This document shows, piece by piece, positions 7,378 through 14,640 of a DNA stretch of 24,908 nucleotides. The DNA is from Methyloceanibacter sp. GTDB taxonomy: Bacteria > Pseudomonadota > Alphaproteobacteria > Rhizobiales > Methyloligellaceae. The position numbers and the translations under genes were made by a program. The stretch spans positions 1-24,908 of the forward strand of contig JAENXG010000010.1 in NCBI GenBank assembly GCA_016649675.1, given 5' to 3'. Numbering within the stretch: the first letter of the stretch is position 1; each line of letters opens with the position of its first letter. The notes under the pieces are model-generated. The model saw only the letters and a program-made list of their open reading frames with translations. It made no database searches and was not told the DNA's origin.

Positions 7378-7740
7378 TTGCTGAAATACACCGAAGAGCA
7401 CGAGTGGCTTAAGCTCGAAGGGGACATCGCGACGGTGGGGATCACCGAGCACGCGACGACGCTGCTCGGTGACATCGTTTTCGTCCAGCTGCCCGACGTT
7501 GGCGCCAAGCTCGCGAAAGGCGATGACGCGGCAGTCGTCGAATCCGTGAAGGCCGCCTCCGACGTCTTCGCGCCGGTCGCCGGCGAGGTGGCCGAGGTAA
7601 ATCAAGCCATCGTCGAGGATCCCGCGGTCGTCAACGCGGACCCGCAGGGCGCAGGCTGGTTCTTCAAGCTAAGGCTCGAGGACATCAAGGAGATGGATGG
7701 CCTCATGGACGAGGCTACCTACAAGAAGCTGATCGATTGA
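7378..7740 (+). CDS. gcvH: Glycine cleavage H protein (lipoyl carrier)
   Basis: GcvH carries the aminomethyl intermediate on a lipoyl-lysine between P, T and L proteins. Starting at TTG 7378 it is 120 residues, the normal family length, and begins LKYTEEHEWL as expected. The lipoylation site VVESVKAASDV places the modified lysine at about residue 58, followed by the conserved GEVAEVN and GWFFKLRL segments. A longer open frame reaching back to 7192 overlaps gcvT and would add an unrelated N-terminus, so it is rejected. It is translated from an AGGAGG site between gcvT and gcvP, consistent with co-transcription. Confidence 0.93.
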   Translation: MLKYTEEHEWLKLEGDIATVGITEHATTLLGDIVFVQLPDVGAKLAKGDDAAVVESVKAASDVFAPVAGEVAEVNQAIVEDPAVVNADPQGAGWFFKLRLEDIKEMDGLMDEATYKKLID

Positions 7741-7751
7741 GCGGTGTATTG

Positions 7752-10604
7752 ATGACCTCCTCTGACAGATACGAGCCCTACGACTTCGCCAACCGCCGTC
7801 ATATCGGGCCATCTCCCGAGGAGATGGCGGAGATGCTGCGCACCGTAGGTGCTTCCAGCCTCGAAGAGCTGATCTCGGAGACCGTGCCGAAGGCGATCCG
7901 TCAGGAGACGCCGCTCGATTTCGGCCGTCCGCTGTCCGAACGCGGCGTGCTTGATCGGATGCGGACGGTCGCCGACAAGAACCGCGTGCTGACGTCGCTC
8001 ATCGGCCAGGGCTACCATGGCACCATCATGCCGCCCGCCATTCAACGCAACATCCTCGAGAATCCGGCTTGGTACACCGCCTACACGCCCTATCAAGCGG
8101 AGATCAGCCAGGGGCGTCTCGAAGCGCTTCTGAACTTCCAGACACTGGTCGCGGATCTGACGGCGCTCGATGTCGCCAACGCCTCGCTCCTGGACGAGGC
8201 AACCGCAGCGGCCGAGGCGATGGCGCTTGCGCACCGCGTCACGAAGTCAAAGGCCACTGCCTTCTTCGTGGACGAGGAGTGCTTGCCGCAAACGATAGCC
8301 GTGCTCAAGACGCGCGCGGAGCCACTCGGCTGGCAGATCGTCATCGGCGATCCGTTCAAGGATTTGGACGCAGAGACGGTTTTCGGTGCACTTTTCCAGT
8401 ACCCGGGCGTATGCGGCGCCTTCCACGACTTCTCCGAACTGGTCGCGAAGTTGCATGCCGCCAAGGCGCTCGCCGTGATTGCCGCCGACCCTCTAGCACT
8501 CTCGCTCTTGAAGCCGCCGGGCGAAATGGGGGCGGATATCGCGGTCGGCTCCATGCAGCGGTTCGGAATGCCGATGGGCTACGGTGGACCGCACGCGGCC
8601 TATATCGCCGTGAAGGACGCATATAAGCGCGCTCTGCCCGGCCGTATCGTCGGGGTCTCGATCGATGCACGTGGAAACCGTGCCTACCGCCTCGCACTGC
8701 AGACGCGTGAGCAGCACATCAGGCGCGAAAGCGCGACATCCAACATTTGCACCGCGCAAGTACTGCCCGCAGTCATTGCCTCTATGTATGCGGTGTTCCA
8801 TGGGCCCAAGGGATTGAAGGCCATCGCCGAGCGCGTGCACCGCAAGGCGGCACGTCTCGCTGACGGACTGTCCTCACTCGGCTTCACGATCAGCCCTGAG
8901 TCCTTCTTCGACACAATCACGGTGGAGGTCGGGCCCTATCAGGGACTGATCATGAAGAACGCCGTCGACAATGACGTCAACCTGCGCAAGGTCGGGCGCG
9001 ACCGGATCGGCATCACGGTCGATGAGCGGACGCGGCCCGCCACGCTTGAAGCCGTCTGGCGCGCGTTCGGCGGCTACGGCCTCGTCTACCGTGACGAAGA
9101 TCCCGAATACCGTCTGCCCAAGCAGTTCATCCGCCAGTCGGCCTATTTGACTCACCCGGTCTTCCACATGAACCGGGCGGAGAGCGAGATGACGCGTTAC
9201 ATGCGCCGTCTCGCGGACCGCGATTTGGCGCTTGACCGCGCAATGATCCCGCTCGGCTCGTGCACGATGAAGCTCAACGCGACGGCCGAGATGCTGCCGA
9301 TCACGTGGCCGGAGTTTGCCGAGATCCACCCGTTCGTCCCAGCCGATCAGGCGCTCGGCTACGCCGAGATGCTCAAGGACCTGTCGGAGAAGCTGTGCCG
9401 GATCACCGGCTACGACGCCATATCGATGCAGCCCAACTCCGGCGCGCAAGGGGAGTACGCGGGTCTCTTGACGATCCGCGCCTACCACAAGAGCCGCGGG
9501 GAGGGGCATCGCAACGTCTGCCTCATCCCGGCCTCCGCGCATGGCACCAATCCGGCGTCAGCGTCTATGTGCGGCATGAAGGTGGTCGTGGTCGCGACGG
9601 ATGTGGATGGCAACATCAACCTCGCCGATTTCCGCGCCAAGGCCGAGGCCAGCGCGAAGACACTCGCGGCGGCCATGATTACCTACCCGTCGACCCACGG
9701 CGTGTTCGAGGAGACCGTGCTCGATATCTGCCGGATCACCCATGCGAACGGCGGCCAGGTCTACCTCGACGGCGCCAACATGAATGCGCTGGTCGGGCTC
9801 GCACGTCCGGGTGATGTCGGCGCCGATGTGGGCCATCTGAACCTGCACAAGACCTTCTGCATCCCCCATGGCGGTGGCGGACCCGGCATGGGCCCGATCG
9901 GCGTCAAGGCGCACCTCGTGCCCTTCCTTCCCGGCCATCCCGAGACGGGCGGTGGTGCGCTGACAGTATCGGCCGCGCCTTACGGCTCGCCGTCGATCCT
10001 GCCGATCTCGTGGAGCTATTGTCTCATGATGGGCGGGGCAGGGCTCACCCAGGCGACGCGCGTCGCGATCCTCAGCGCCAATTACATCGCGAAGCGGCTC
10101 GCCGGCGCCTACGACGTGCTCTACACAGGGAAGCACGGGCGCGTCGCGCACGAGTGCATCATCGATACGCGCCCGCTCAACGAGCGCGCAGGAGTGACCG
10201 TCGACGACATCGCCAAGCGGCTCATCGATTGCGGCTTCCATCCCCCGACTATGAGCTGGCCGGTGCCCGGAACCCTGATGATCGAGCCGACGGAGTCGGA
10301 GACGAAGGCGGAGCTCGACCGATTCTGCGACGCCATGCTCGCCATTCGCGAGGAGGCCCTCGCGATCGAGGATGGACGCGCCGACAAGAAGAACAATGCG
10401 CTGAAGAACGCTCCGCACACCGTTGAGGACCTCGTCGACGAGTGGGACCGGCCCTATTCCCGCGAGGCCGCCTGCTTTCCGGCCGGCGCCTTCCGCGTCG
10501 ACAAATACTGGCCGCCGGTCAACCGCGTCGACAACGTCTATGGCGACCGCAATCTCGTTTGCGTCTGCCCGCCGATGGCGACGTACGTGAAAACCGCGGA
10601 ATGA
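7752..10604 (+). CDS. gcvP: Glycine dehydrogenase (decarboxylating), single-chain P protein
   Basis: GcvP is the PLP enzyme that decarboxylates glycine and loads the aminomethyl group onto GcvH. From ATG 7752 it has 950 residues, matching the undivided P protein rather than the split GcvPA/GcvPB form. The N-terminal half begins FANRRHIGPSPEEM and has ESATSNICTAQ; the C-terminal half has the PLP lysine in HLNLHKTFCIPHGGGGPGMG (about residue 700). PLGSCTMKLN and SMQPNSGAQGEYAG are also intact. A TTG at 7737, overlapping the gcvH stop, would add five residues; it has no better ribosome site. The lipoamide dehydrogenase (L protein) gene is not here, which is normal. The gene closes the gcv operon. 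Confidence 0.95.
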   Translation: MTSSDRYEPYDFANRRHIGPSPEEMAEMLRTVGASSLEELISETVPKAIRQETPLDFGRPLSERGVLDRMRTVADKNRVLTSLIGQGYHGTIMPPAIQRNILENPAWYTAYTPYQAEISQGRLEALLNFQTLVADLTALDVANASLLDEATAAAEAMALAHRVTKSKATAFFVDEECLPQTIAVLKTRAEPLGWQIVIGDPFKDLDAETVFGALFQYPGVCGAFHDFSELVAKLHAAKALAVIAADPLALSLLKPPGEMGADIAVGSMQRFGMPMGYGGPHAAYIAVKDAYKRALPGRIVGVSIDARGNRAYRLALQTREQHIRRESATSNICTAQVLPAVIASMYAVFHGPKGLKAIAERVHRKAARLADGLSSLGFTISPESFFDTITVEVGPYQGLIMKNAVDNDVNLRKVGRDRIGITVDERTRPATLEAVWRAFGGYGLVYRDEDPEYRLPKQFIRQSAYLTHPVFHMNRAESEMTRYMRRLADRDLALDRAMIPLGSCTMKLNATAEMLPITWPEFAEIHPFVPADQALGYAEMLKDLSEKLCRITGYDAISMQPNSGAQGEYAGLLTIRAYHKSRGEGHRNVCLIPASAHGTNPASASMCGMKVVVVATDVDGNINLADFRAKAEASAKTLAAAMITYPSTHGVFEETVLDICRITHANGGQVYLDGANMNALVGLARPGDVGADVGHLNLHKTFCIPHGGGGPGMGPIGVKAHLVPFLPGHPETGGGALTVSAAPYGSPSILPISWSYCLMMGGAGLTQATRVAILSANYIAKRLAGAYDVLYTGKHGRVAHECIIDTRPLNERAGVTVDDIAKRLIDCGFHPPTMSWPVPGTLMIEPTESETKAELDRFCDAMLAIREEALAIEDGRADKKNNALKNAPHTVEDLVDEWDRPYSREAACFPAGAFRVDKYWPPVNRVDNVYGDRNLVCVCPPMATYVKTAE

Positions 10605-10979
10605 GCATGGGTCGACACGTGCGATTTCGGAACTGCTGTCGAGCTCGGGGATGGCTTCGTCTGTCCCTTTATGCTCCTGATCGCCTCGAACGGGTCTACA
10701 CCCGCTCGTGCCGCGGAAGAAGCCAAAGGCGAGCAGTTAGCGGCAAACCCGAAGCAGTGAGCTAAGGGGACGCGCGCTTAGTGCGTAGTGCCTACTTGAT
10801 TGGCGGGTGAGAAAACGGCGGAGGCGCTAGAATCTCCTCGGTAAAGACCTGCCGAGGCACACCGCCAAATAGACCATTTGCTTTGACAGTAAAGGGCGCG
10901 CGTGGCCGAAGCCGAGGCCTGCCTTGCGCGGCCATTCAATGATTCTTCGCCGTCCAACTTCTGCACTTGGGGGGACACC
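10605..10979. other. 375-bp gap after gcvP
   Basis: There is no convincing gene. A plus-strand frame from about 10611 to 10760 reads GDGFVCPFMLLIASNG and then an Ala/Glu-rich tail, but lacks a start and ribosome site. CCTCGG (10836-10841) and CCGAGG (10852-10857) form a 6-bp hairpin with no T-tract. A TTGACA box lies at 10883-10888 without an obvious -10 partner and could serve the small gene at 10980. Confidence 0.4.
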
Positions 10980-11162
10980 ATGGCTTTACGACTCACACCA
11001 CCGACACAATTGACGTTGCTCATCTCCGCCATCGTAGCAATCCTAGCCCTGGGTTTGCGTTTCTCCGGCGTCGAGATTCCAGTAGTAGGCAACCACCCCT
11101 TCGCCACGCTTTTTATCAGCTACTTAGTCCTACTTGCTGGCAACCTGTTCGAAGGAATCTAG
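10980..11162 (+). CDS. Small membrane protein, 60 aa
   Basis: The ATG follows a GGGGGGA ribosome site 4-5 bases upstream. The product has two hydrophobic helices: LTLLISAIVAILALGLRF near the start and FATLFISYLVLLAGNLF near the end, joined by a short loop (SGVEIPVVGNHP). Such a hairpin should sit in the inner membrane. It resembles 60-65-residue uncharacterised proteins I associate with Bradyrhizobium-type genomes. Function is unknown. It stands alone on the plus strand, followed by the SRAP remnant. Confidence 0.65.
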   Translation: MALRLTPPTQLTLLISAIVAILALGLRFSGVEIPVVGNHPFATLFISYLVLLAGNLFEGI

Positions 11163-11219
11163 GCGTCTCTCGCTAACCTCTCGGAGGCGATGGGACTAAA
11201 ATATTCGTGAGATGCGCTG

Positions 11220-11300
11220 TGGCGCGCTATTAAGACACGGGCCAAGCAGCCCTATGCCATCACCATGAAGAACGGCTCACCCTTCGGTCTTGCGGACTTC
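11220..11300 (+). pseudogene. Scrap of an SRAP (YedK/HMCES-type) peptidase
   Basis: The frame reads WRAIKTRAKQPYAITMKNG and then SPFGLA. This is the internal SRAP motif (FYEW....KQPYAI.MKDG.PF..AGLW) of the enzyme that crosslinks to abasic sites in single-stranded DNA. The catalytic Cys2, the HPRLN-type segment and the histidine of the active site are all absent. Only ~25 codons survive, and after LAD the resemblance stops. It is too short to have any activity. The call rests on one distinctive motif. Confidence 0.6.
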
Positions 11301-11381
11301 GGAAAGCTGTCAATGTTCAGCTGAGGCTAGTGGTCTGACCGATGCGCTTCTTGCTGCACGCTTCGAGAAATAGTTTGCGCC

Positions 11382-12176
11382 ATGACGTCGATCTCATCGC
11401 CATCCACCGATACACATGCCGGCCAGGACGTGACGCCGGCCTTCGCCCGAATCGCCGAGGACATCACTCGCGACGGCTTTGCGTTTCGCAGCGGCAAGGA
11501 CATGCGCTCCATCATGCGGATGCGGGGGCTCGATGCATGGCCCGCTTTCGCTTCCAGTTGGAACGATCTTGGACTGGACCTGTACATGGCGGATGGAGGC
11601 CGCTACCGCCGGAGGCGCTTTGCGGCATTCGCCGCCTCCAGCGGAGCCGTCACGCGCAAGCCCCATCAGCCTCACTATCAAAGTCGGGACCACAATCCTC
11701 TCAACGGCGGGATTGAGCGCTGGTTCGCGCCAGTGTCGGACAGCGTGTCCGCCAACGGATTCACGCGAGGCATTCTTGGGGTCTGCACGACGATCTTCGA
11801 TGCGGCGTCGCCCGCCGGCGCAAACGGGGCGCCGTGGCATGCGGAGATGCATCAGTTCCGAATCGAAGCCGGCAGCGGCCAGTCGGGCCTGCCGACACCC
11901 GAAGGTGCCCACCGGGATGGCGTCGATTGGGTCTGCGTCCTGCTGGTGAATCGTTGCAATGTATCGAGCGGCGTCACTCAGATCTTCGATCCTGAGGGAC
12001 GGTCGCTTGGCGAGTTTACGCTCACCGAGCCGCTCGACGCGGTCTTTCTCGATGATCGGCGCGTGCGTCACGGCGTTACGCCCATCGTTCCGTTGGATCC
12101 TGGCTTGAAAGCCTCACGCGACGTCCTGGTGCTCACCTTTCGGCGCGACGGGCCAGCGCCCCAACCGGCGCCTTAA
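11382..12176 (+). CDS. Fe(II)/2-oxoglutarate-dependent dioxygenase, amino-acid hydroxylase-like (PF10014 type)
   Basis: The protein has 264 residues and resembles the 2OG-Fe_Oxy_2 family, which includes Bacillus isoleucine dioxygenase and BsmA. The iron ligands fit HXD...H: His177 and Asp179 in EGAHRDGVDW, and His230 in RRVRHGVTPI. Other family landmarks are HYQSRDHNPLNGGIERWF, the EMHQFRIEA strand, VNRCNVSSGVTQIFD and PLDAVFLDD. Such enzymes hydroxylate free amino acids such as Ile, Leu or Met; the substrate here cannot be predicted. The ATG at 11382 has only a weak purine stretch upstream. It ends ~140 bases before a membrane-protein gene, so an operon is possible but not shown. No signal peptide. 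Confidence 0.8.
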   Translation: MTSISSPSTDTHAGQDVTPAFARIAEDITRDGFAFRSGKDMRSIMRMRGLDAWPAFASSWNDLGLDLYMADGGRYRRRRFAAFAASSGAVTRKPHQPHYQSRDHNPLNGGIERWFAPVSDSVSANGFTRGILGVCTTIFDAASPAGANGAPWHAEMHQFRIEAGSGQSGLPTPEGAHRDGVDWVCVLLVNRCNVSSGVTQIFDPEGRSLGEFTLTEPLDAVFLDDRRVRHGVTPIVPLDPGLKASRDVLVLTFRRDGPAPQPAP

Positions 12177-12303
12177 CGCCCTCGGGTGGGGGAGGAGAGT
12201 TTTGCTCTGGCGCAAAGGCGGACGGAAGCCGGTAGCTCAAACTGTCGAGAGATCGGGGAAGCGCCCGCCGCTAACCGCGCGAAACATGGGGGCGTTCGGT
12301 ACT

Positions 12304-12310
12304 GGAGGAG
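12304..12310 (+). promoter_or_regulatory. Ribosome site that sets the start of the CopD-like gene
   Basis: GGAGGAG lies 5 bases before the ATG at 12316. The frame is open back to 12202, and this site decides against the longer N-terminus, which is polar and basic. Confidence 0.6.
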
Positions 12311-12315
12311 TGGGC

Positions 12316-12792
12316 ATGGATGAGGTCGTCCTCGCGCGAGCTTTGCACGTGCTCGCCGTCGTCATCTGGATCGGCGGCGCGGCGATGGCGACGAGCGTTA
12401 TCCTGCCGGCGATCCGGCGGGGTGATCTTGGCCACGATCGGCTCAAGGCACTTCACGCGATCGAGCGCCGTTTTATTTGGCAGGCTCGCACCGCGGCGAT
12501 CATCGTCGGCATCACCGGCTTCTACATGGTTGCGCGACTTGATCTTTGGGGGCGGTTTTCCTCGGCTACGTTCTGGTGGATGCACGCCATGGTCGGCGTG
12601 TGGCTCCTGTTCATATTCGTGCTGTTCGTCGCCGAGCCGCTCATCTTGCGCCGCCACTTCCACGGATGGGCCACCGCCCGGCCGAAATTGGCCTTTGCCT
12701 GGTTGCAAGGAGCGCATTGGCTCCTGGTTGGGCTCAGCCTGATCACGATCTTGGGCGCGGTCGCGGGGAGTCACGGATGGTCGCTATTCTGA
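12316..12792 (+). CDS. CopD-like membrane protein, nnrS-associated
   Basis: With the start at 12316 the product has 158 residues and four hydrophobic helices. It begins MDEVVLARALHVLAVVIWIG, where a His seven residues before a WIGG motif recalls CopD/DUF2269-like proteins that may bind heme or copper. Later helices contain WQARTAAIIVGITGFYMV, FWWMHAMVGVWLLFIFVLFV and AHWLLVGLSLITILGAVAG. It is followed 61 bases later by the broken start of nnrS. From memory, similar proteins precede nnrS in denitrifying alphaproteobacteria, which suggests a role in nitric oxide or copper/heme handling. The frame is intact, though its likely partner is broken. The exact function is unknown. Confidence 0.7.
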   Translation: MDEVVLARALHVLAVVIWIGGAAMATSVILPAIRRGDLGHDRLKALHAIERRFIWQARTAAIIVGITGFYMVARLDLWGRFSSATFWWMHAMVGVWLLFIFVLFVAEPLILRRHFHGWATARPKLAFAWLQGAHWLLVGLSLITILGAVAGSHGWSLF

Positions 12793-12853
12793 TGTGCGGA
12801 AGCCCGGCAGCACTCAGGACACGTTTGCTGGCGCGACCGAACCGGCGCGCGCC

Positions 12854-13070
12854 ATGAGAAGTGAGGCAAGAGTGGAGCGAGCAGCTGCCACGCCCGTCCC
12901 CCTGAGCCAGGGCTTCCGGCCGTTTTTCCTTGCGGCCGGTGTATGAGCAGCGGGCCGCGCTCGCGCTATGGATCGTTATCTTCGTTGCGGGCGGCGCCTT
13001 GCCGAGCCGGTTCAATCCGCTGGCTTGGCATATTCACGAGATGCTGTTCGGCTTCGTGACGTCCCTGTGT
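12854..13070 (+). pseudogene. nnrS: Remnant of nnrS, N-terminus, frameshifted and truncated
   Basis: NnrS is a heme/copper membrane protein of the nitric-oxide response. The ATG frame at 12854 gives PVPLSQGFRPFFLAAGV and then stops at TGA 12944-12946. A second frame continues the family pattern as ALALWIVIFVAGGALPSRF followed by NPLAWHIHEMLFGFVT. The two frames differ by one inserted base (or two lost) near 12940. Resemblance ends around 13064, just before the 3' end of the converging cytochrome gene, so ~350 downstream residues are gone. The GFRPFFL and WHIHEMLFGF motifs make the identity fairly sure. Confidence 0.75.
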
Positions 13071-13074
13071 CTTG

Positions 13075-13821
13075 TCAGGTGCTGGCCCCGACATCGTCTG
13101 CTGGTTCCCGATCGAATACCTTTCGCCCCGTAAACATGGCGGAGACGATGCCGCCTCCTTCGCGCAGCTCGGTCACAACCACTCCGACAATATGGATCAC
13201 GATCACGGCAAGAAGTGCGTAGAAGTTCCAGTAGTGGACGGTCACAAATGCTGAGCGGAACGAGCGCATCGCCTCCCACGATGCGGGATCGATGCCGGTC
13301 TTGTCGTATGGGGCAATCGTCGAAGGATTGGCCCCGGGCGCCACAATCCAGCTGGCAATCCAACGACCGAACGGCGGATAGTAGATATCCGTCCCAGCGA
13401 GAACGAGACCCGTGACGGCCTGCAACATGAGGAGGATGAGGAATATCGAGATCATCGCGCGCGCAACGGGGTTGTGACCTAGGTAGGGGCGCACATCGCC
13501 GCGGATCAGTTCACGCAGATAGGTCCTGAACGCTGCTCCGTAGCCCTTGTGGAACGGAAGAATTGCGGACCAGCTTGCGTGCCGATTGCCAATGAAGGCC
13601 CAGGCGAGACGCCAAGCCAAATTGACGGCGAAGACGTAGCCGAACCAAACGTGGGTGGTCTTCAAGAGGATCTTACCACCGTCGGTAACACCGAGCTCTT
13701 TATCGTAGAGGATGGCGGTACCAATGGCGGCCAGGGCAACGACACAAACAAAATTGATCCAATGGAACCACCGCGTCGGCCTGTCCCACACAGGATAGAA
13801 TTGAAGGTTCGTCTTCGTCAT
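13075..13821 (-). CDS. Cytochrome b561-type membrane protein (Ni/Fe-hydrogenase cytochrome b family)
   Basis: The 248-residue protein has four main transmembrane helices. Likely heme-ligating histidines lie in RWFHWINF (helix 1), LKTTHVWFGYVFAVN (helix 2), and VTVHYWNFYALLAVIVIHIV (helix 4), the usual arrangement for di-heme b-type cytochromes that pass electrons between quinone and periplasmic redox partners. The start at 13821 has a GAGAGG ribosome site on the minus strand. No hydrogenase, sulfite or periplasmic dehydrogenase gene is beside it, and the cytochrome's partner is unknown. The formate dehydrogenase further on is NAD-linked and should not need it. Its 3' end lies where nnrS breaks off, so it may have arrived with the event that cut nnrS. 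Confidence 0.82.
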   Translation of the reverse strand: MTKTNLQFYPVWDRPTRWFHWINFVCVVALAAIGTAILYDKELGVTDGGKILLKTTHVWFGYVFAVNLAWRLAWAFIGNRHASWSAILPFHKGYGAAFRTYLRELIRGDVRPYLGHNPVARAMISIFLILLMLQAVTGLVLAGTDIYYPPFGRWIASWIVAPGANPSTIAPYDKTGIDPASWEAMRSFRSAFVTVHYWNFYALLAVIVIHIVGVVVTELREGGGIVSAMFTGRKVFDREPADDVGAST

Positions 13822-14201
13822 TCGCCTCTCGCTTGCTAGCCCAGCGGCGGCCGATTCGGAGTGTGCTCAGAGCGCCGATGTAGAATGTACCGCTGCCAGG
13901 GCTGGTGCGTAGCGGATCTCCCACATGTCTCCTATGGGTCACTTGCTGATTCGTAGCGCCCATCGGGTTCGCCCACCTAGTGCCAGAAGCGGATGCCGGC
14001 TCTGGAGTGCTGCACTCGCTGCGCTATGCTGGAGCAGATCTGGGATCTGCGGGACCTGACGTTCTGGCTCCATTGCCTCTTACAAGCGGCCTTCTCTGCG
14101 GTCACGGGGCTTCTTCTTTGCCTGAATTAGAGCTAGCATCCTCCTGGGTGGCTGGGATCGGTAGCCCCCAAGGCTGCCGCAGAGAACGGACAGGCAGCAA
14201 C
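13822..14201. other. 380-bp gap with repeats
   Basis: It holds the promoter side of the cytochrome gene, a degenerate dispersed repeat (13924-13994) and a perfect 7-bp stem with a 3-base loop: GCAGATC (14034-14040), GATCTGC (14044-14050). An open frame runs from 13980 into the next gene but shows no coding character before 14202. Confidence 0.45.
13924..13994. repeat. Degenerate copy of the dispersed TCCGCT/AGCGGA repeat
   Basis: AGTGCCAGAAGCGGAT at 13979-13994 is identical to 27-42, and the next bases also match loosely. The left part, ATGTC...GGGTCA (13924-13940), matches the unit at 1100-1116. Together they look like the two ends of one element whose intact copy has about 70 bases. Confidence 0.5.
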
Positions 14202-14441
14202 ATGGCTGATCCCAAAGGCGTGACCGAACGCGAGTCTTACATCATCGCTCAAGCGCTTTACGAGTTCATTCGGCTTGAACAATCGAAGCCGAGAGACCTG
14301 CGTCGCTGGTCAGACGAGCAACATGCAATAGCGATCCTGCACGCGCGTTTCGACAACGAACTGGCGACCCTTGTGCAGTCTGACGTAGCTGCTGGCTGTC
14401 AGCCTCCCGATTGTGGGAGAAAGGCGTCGATCGGTGGCTGA
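14202..14441 (+). CDS. Conserved hypothetical protein, 79 aa
   Basis: The product begins MADPKGVTERESYIIAQALY and is mainly alpha-helical and charged (FIRLEQSKPRDLRRWSDEQH). It contains no membrane segment or recognised domain. I resemble it, from memory, to short hypothetical proteins of Bradyrhizobium-type genomes. The ATG at 14202 has a modest purine-rich site (ACAGGCAGC) upstream; the frame is open further back but that part looks non-coding. It has no clear operon partner; the next gene, fdhD, is 200 bases on. Function unknown. Confidence 0.55.
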   Translation: MADPKGVTERESYIIAQALYEFIRLEQSKPRDLRRWSDEQHAIAILHARFDNELATLVQSDVAAGCQPPDCGRKASIGG

Positions 14442-14640
14442 TCGGGTGCTACCAGGGGTCAGTTAGTGACCCCGTGGCGCAAACGTCGTCCTGGTCCGAA
14501 TGTGCTTGAAGCAGACATTGTTGTTGTCAGGACTCCCAGATTCGCGACCGAATTCCGAACCTGGGGCTGGCCTGGGATCCTGGTAAGCTCAAAGAGGAAC
14601 GACTAGCCTCGGCGGCTATTGTCCTAAGGGGAGCAGATAT

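Noticed and set aside
9558..10418. Long minus-strand open frame opposite gcvP
   Set aside because: This is a GC-driven shadow of gcvP, which has full conserved motifs on the plus strand.
10611..10760. Short plus-strand frame after gcvP with a hydrophobic stretch
   Set aside because: No start codon with a ribosome site and no family match I recognise.
10836..10857. Hairpin CCTCGG/CCGAGG as gcvP terminator
   Set aside because: It is 230 bases after gcvP and lacks a T-tract.
13980..14201. Upstream extension of the 79-aa hypothetical gene
   Set aside because: It covers a dispersed repeat and a hairpin, with no coding character. The ATG at 14202 is a better start.
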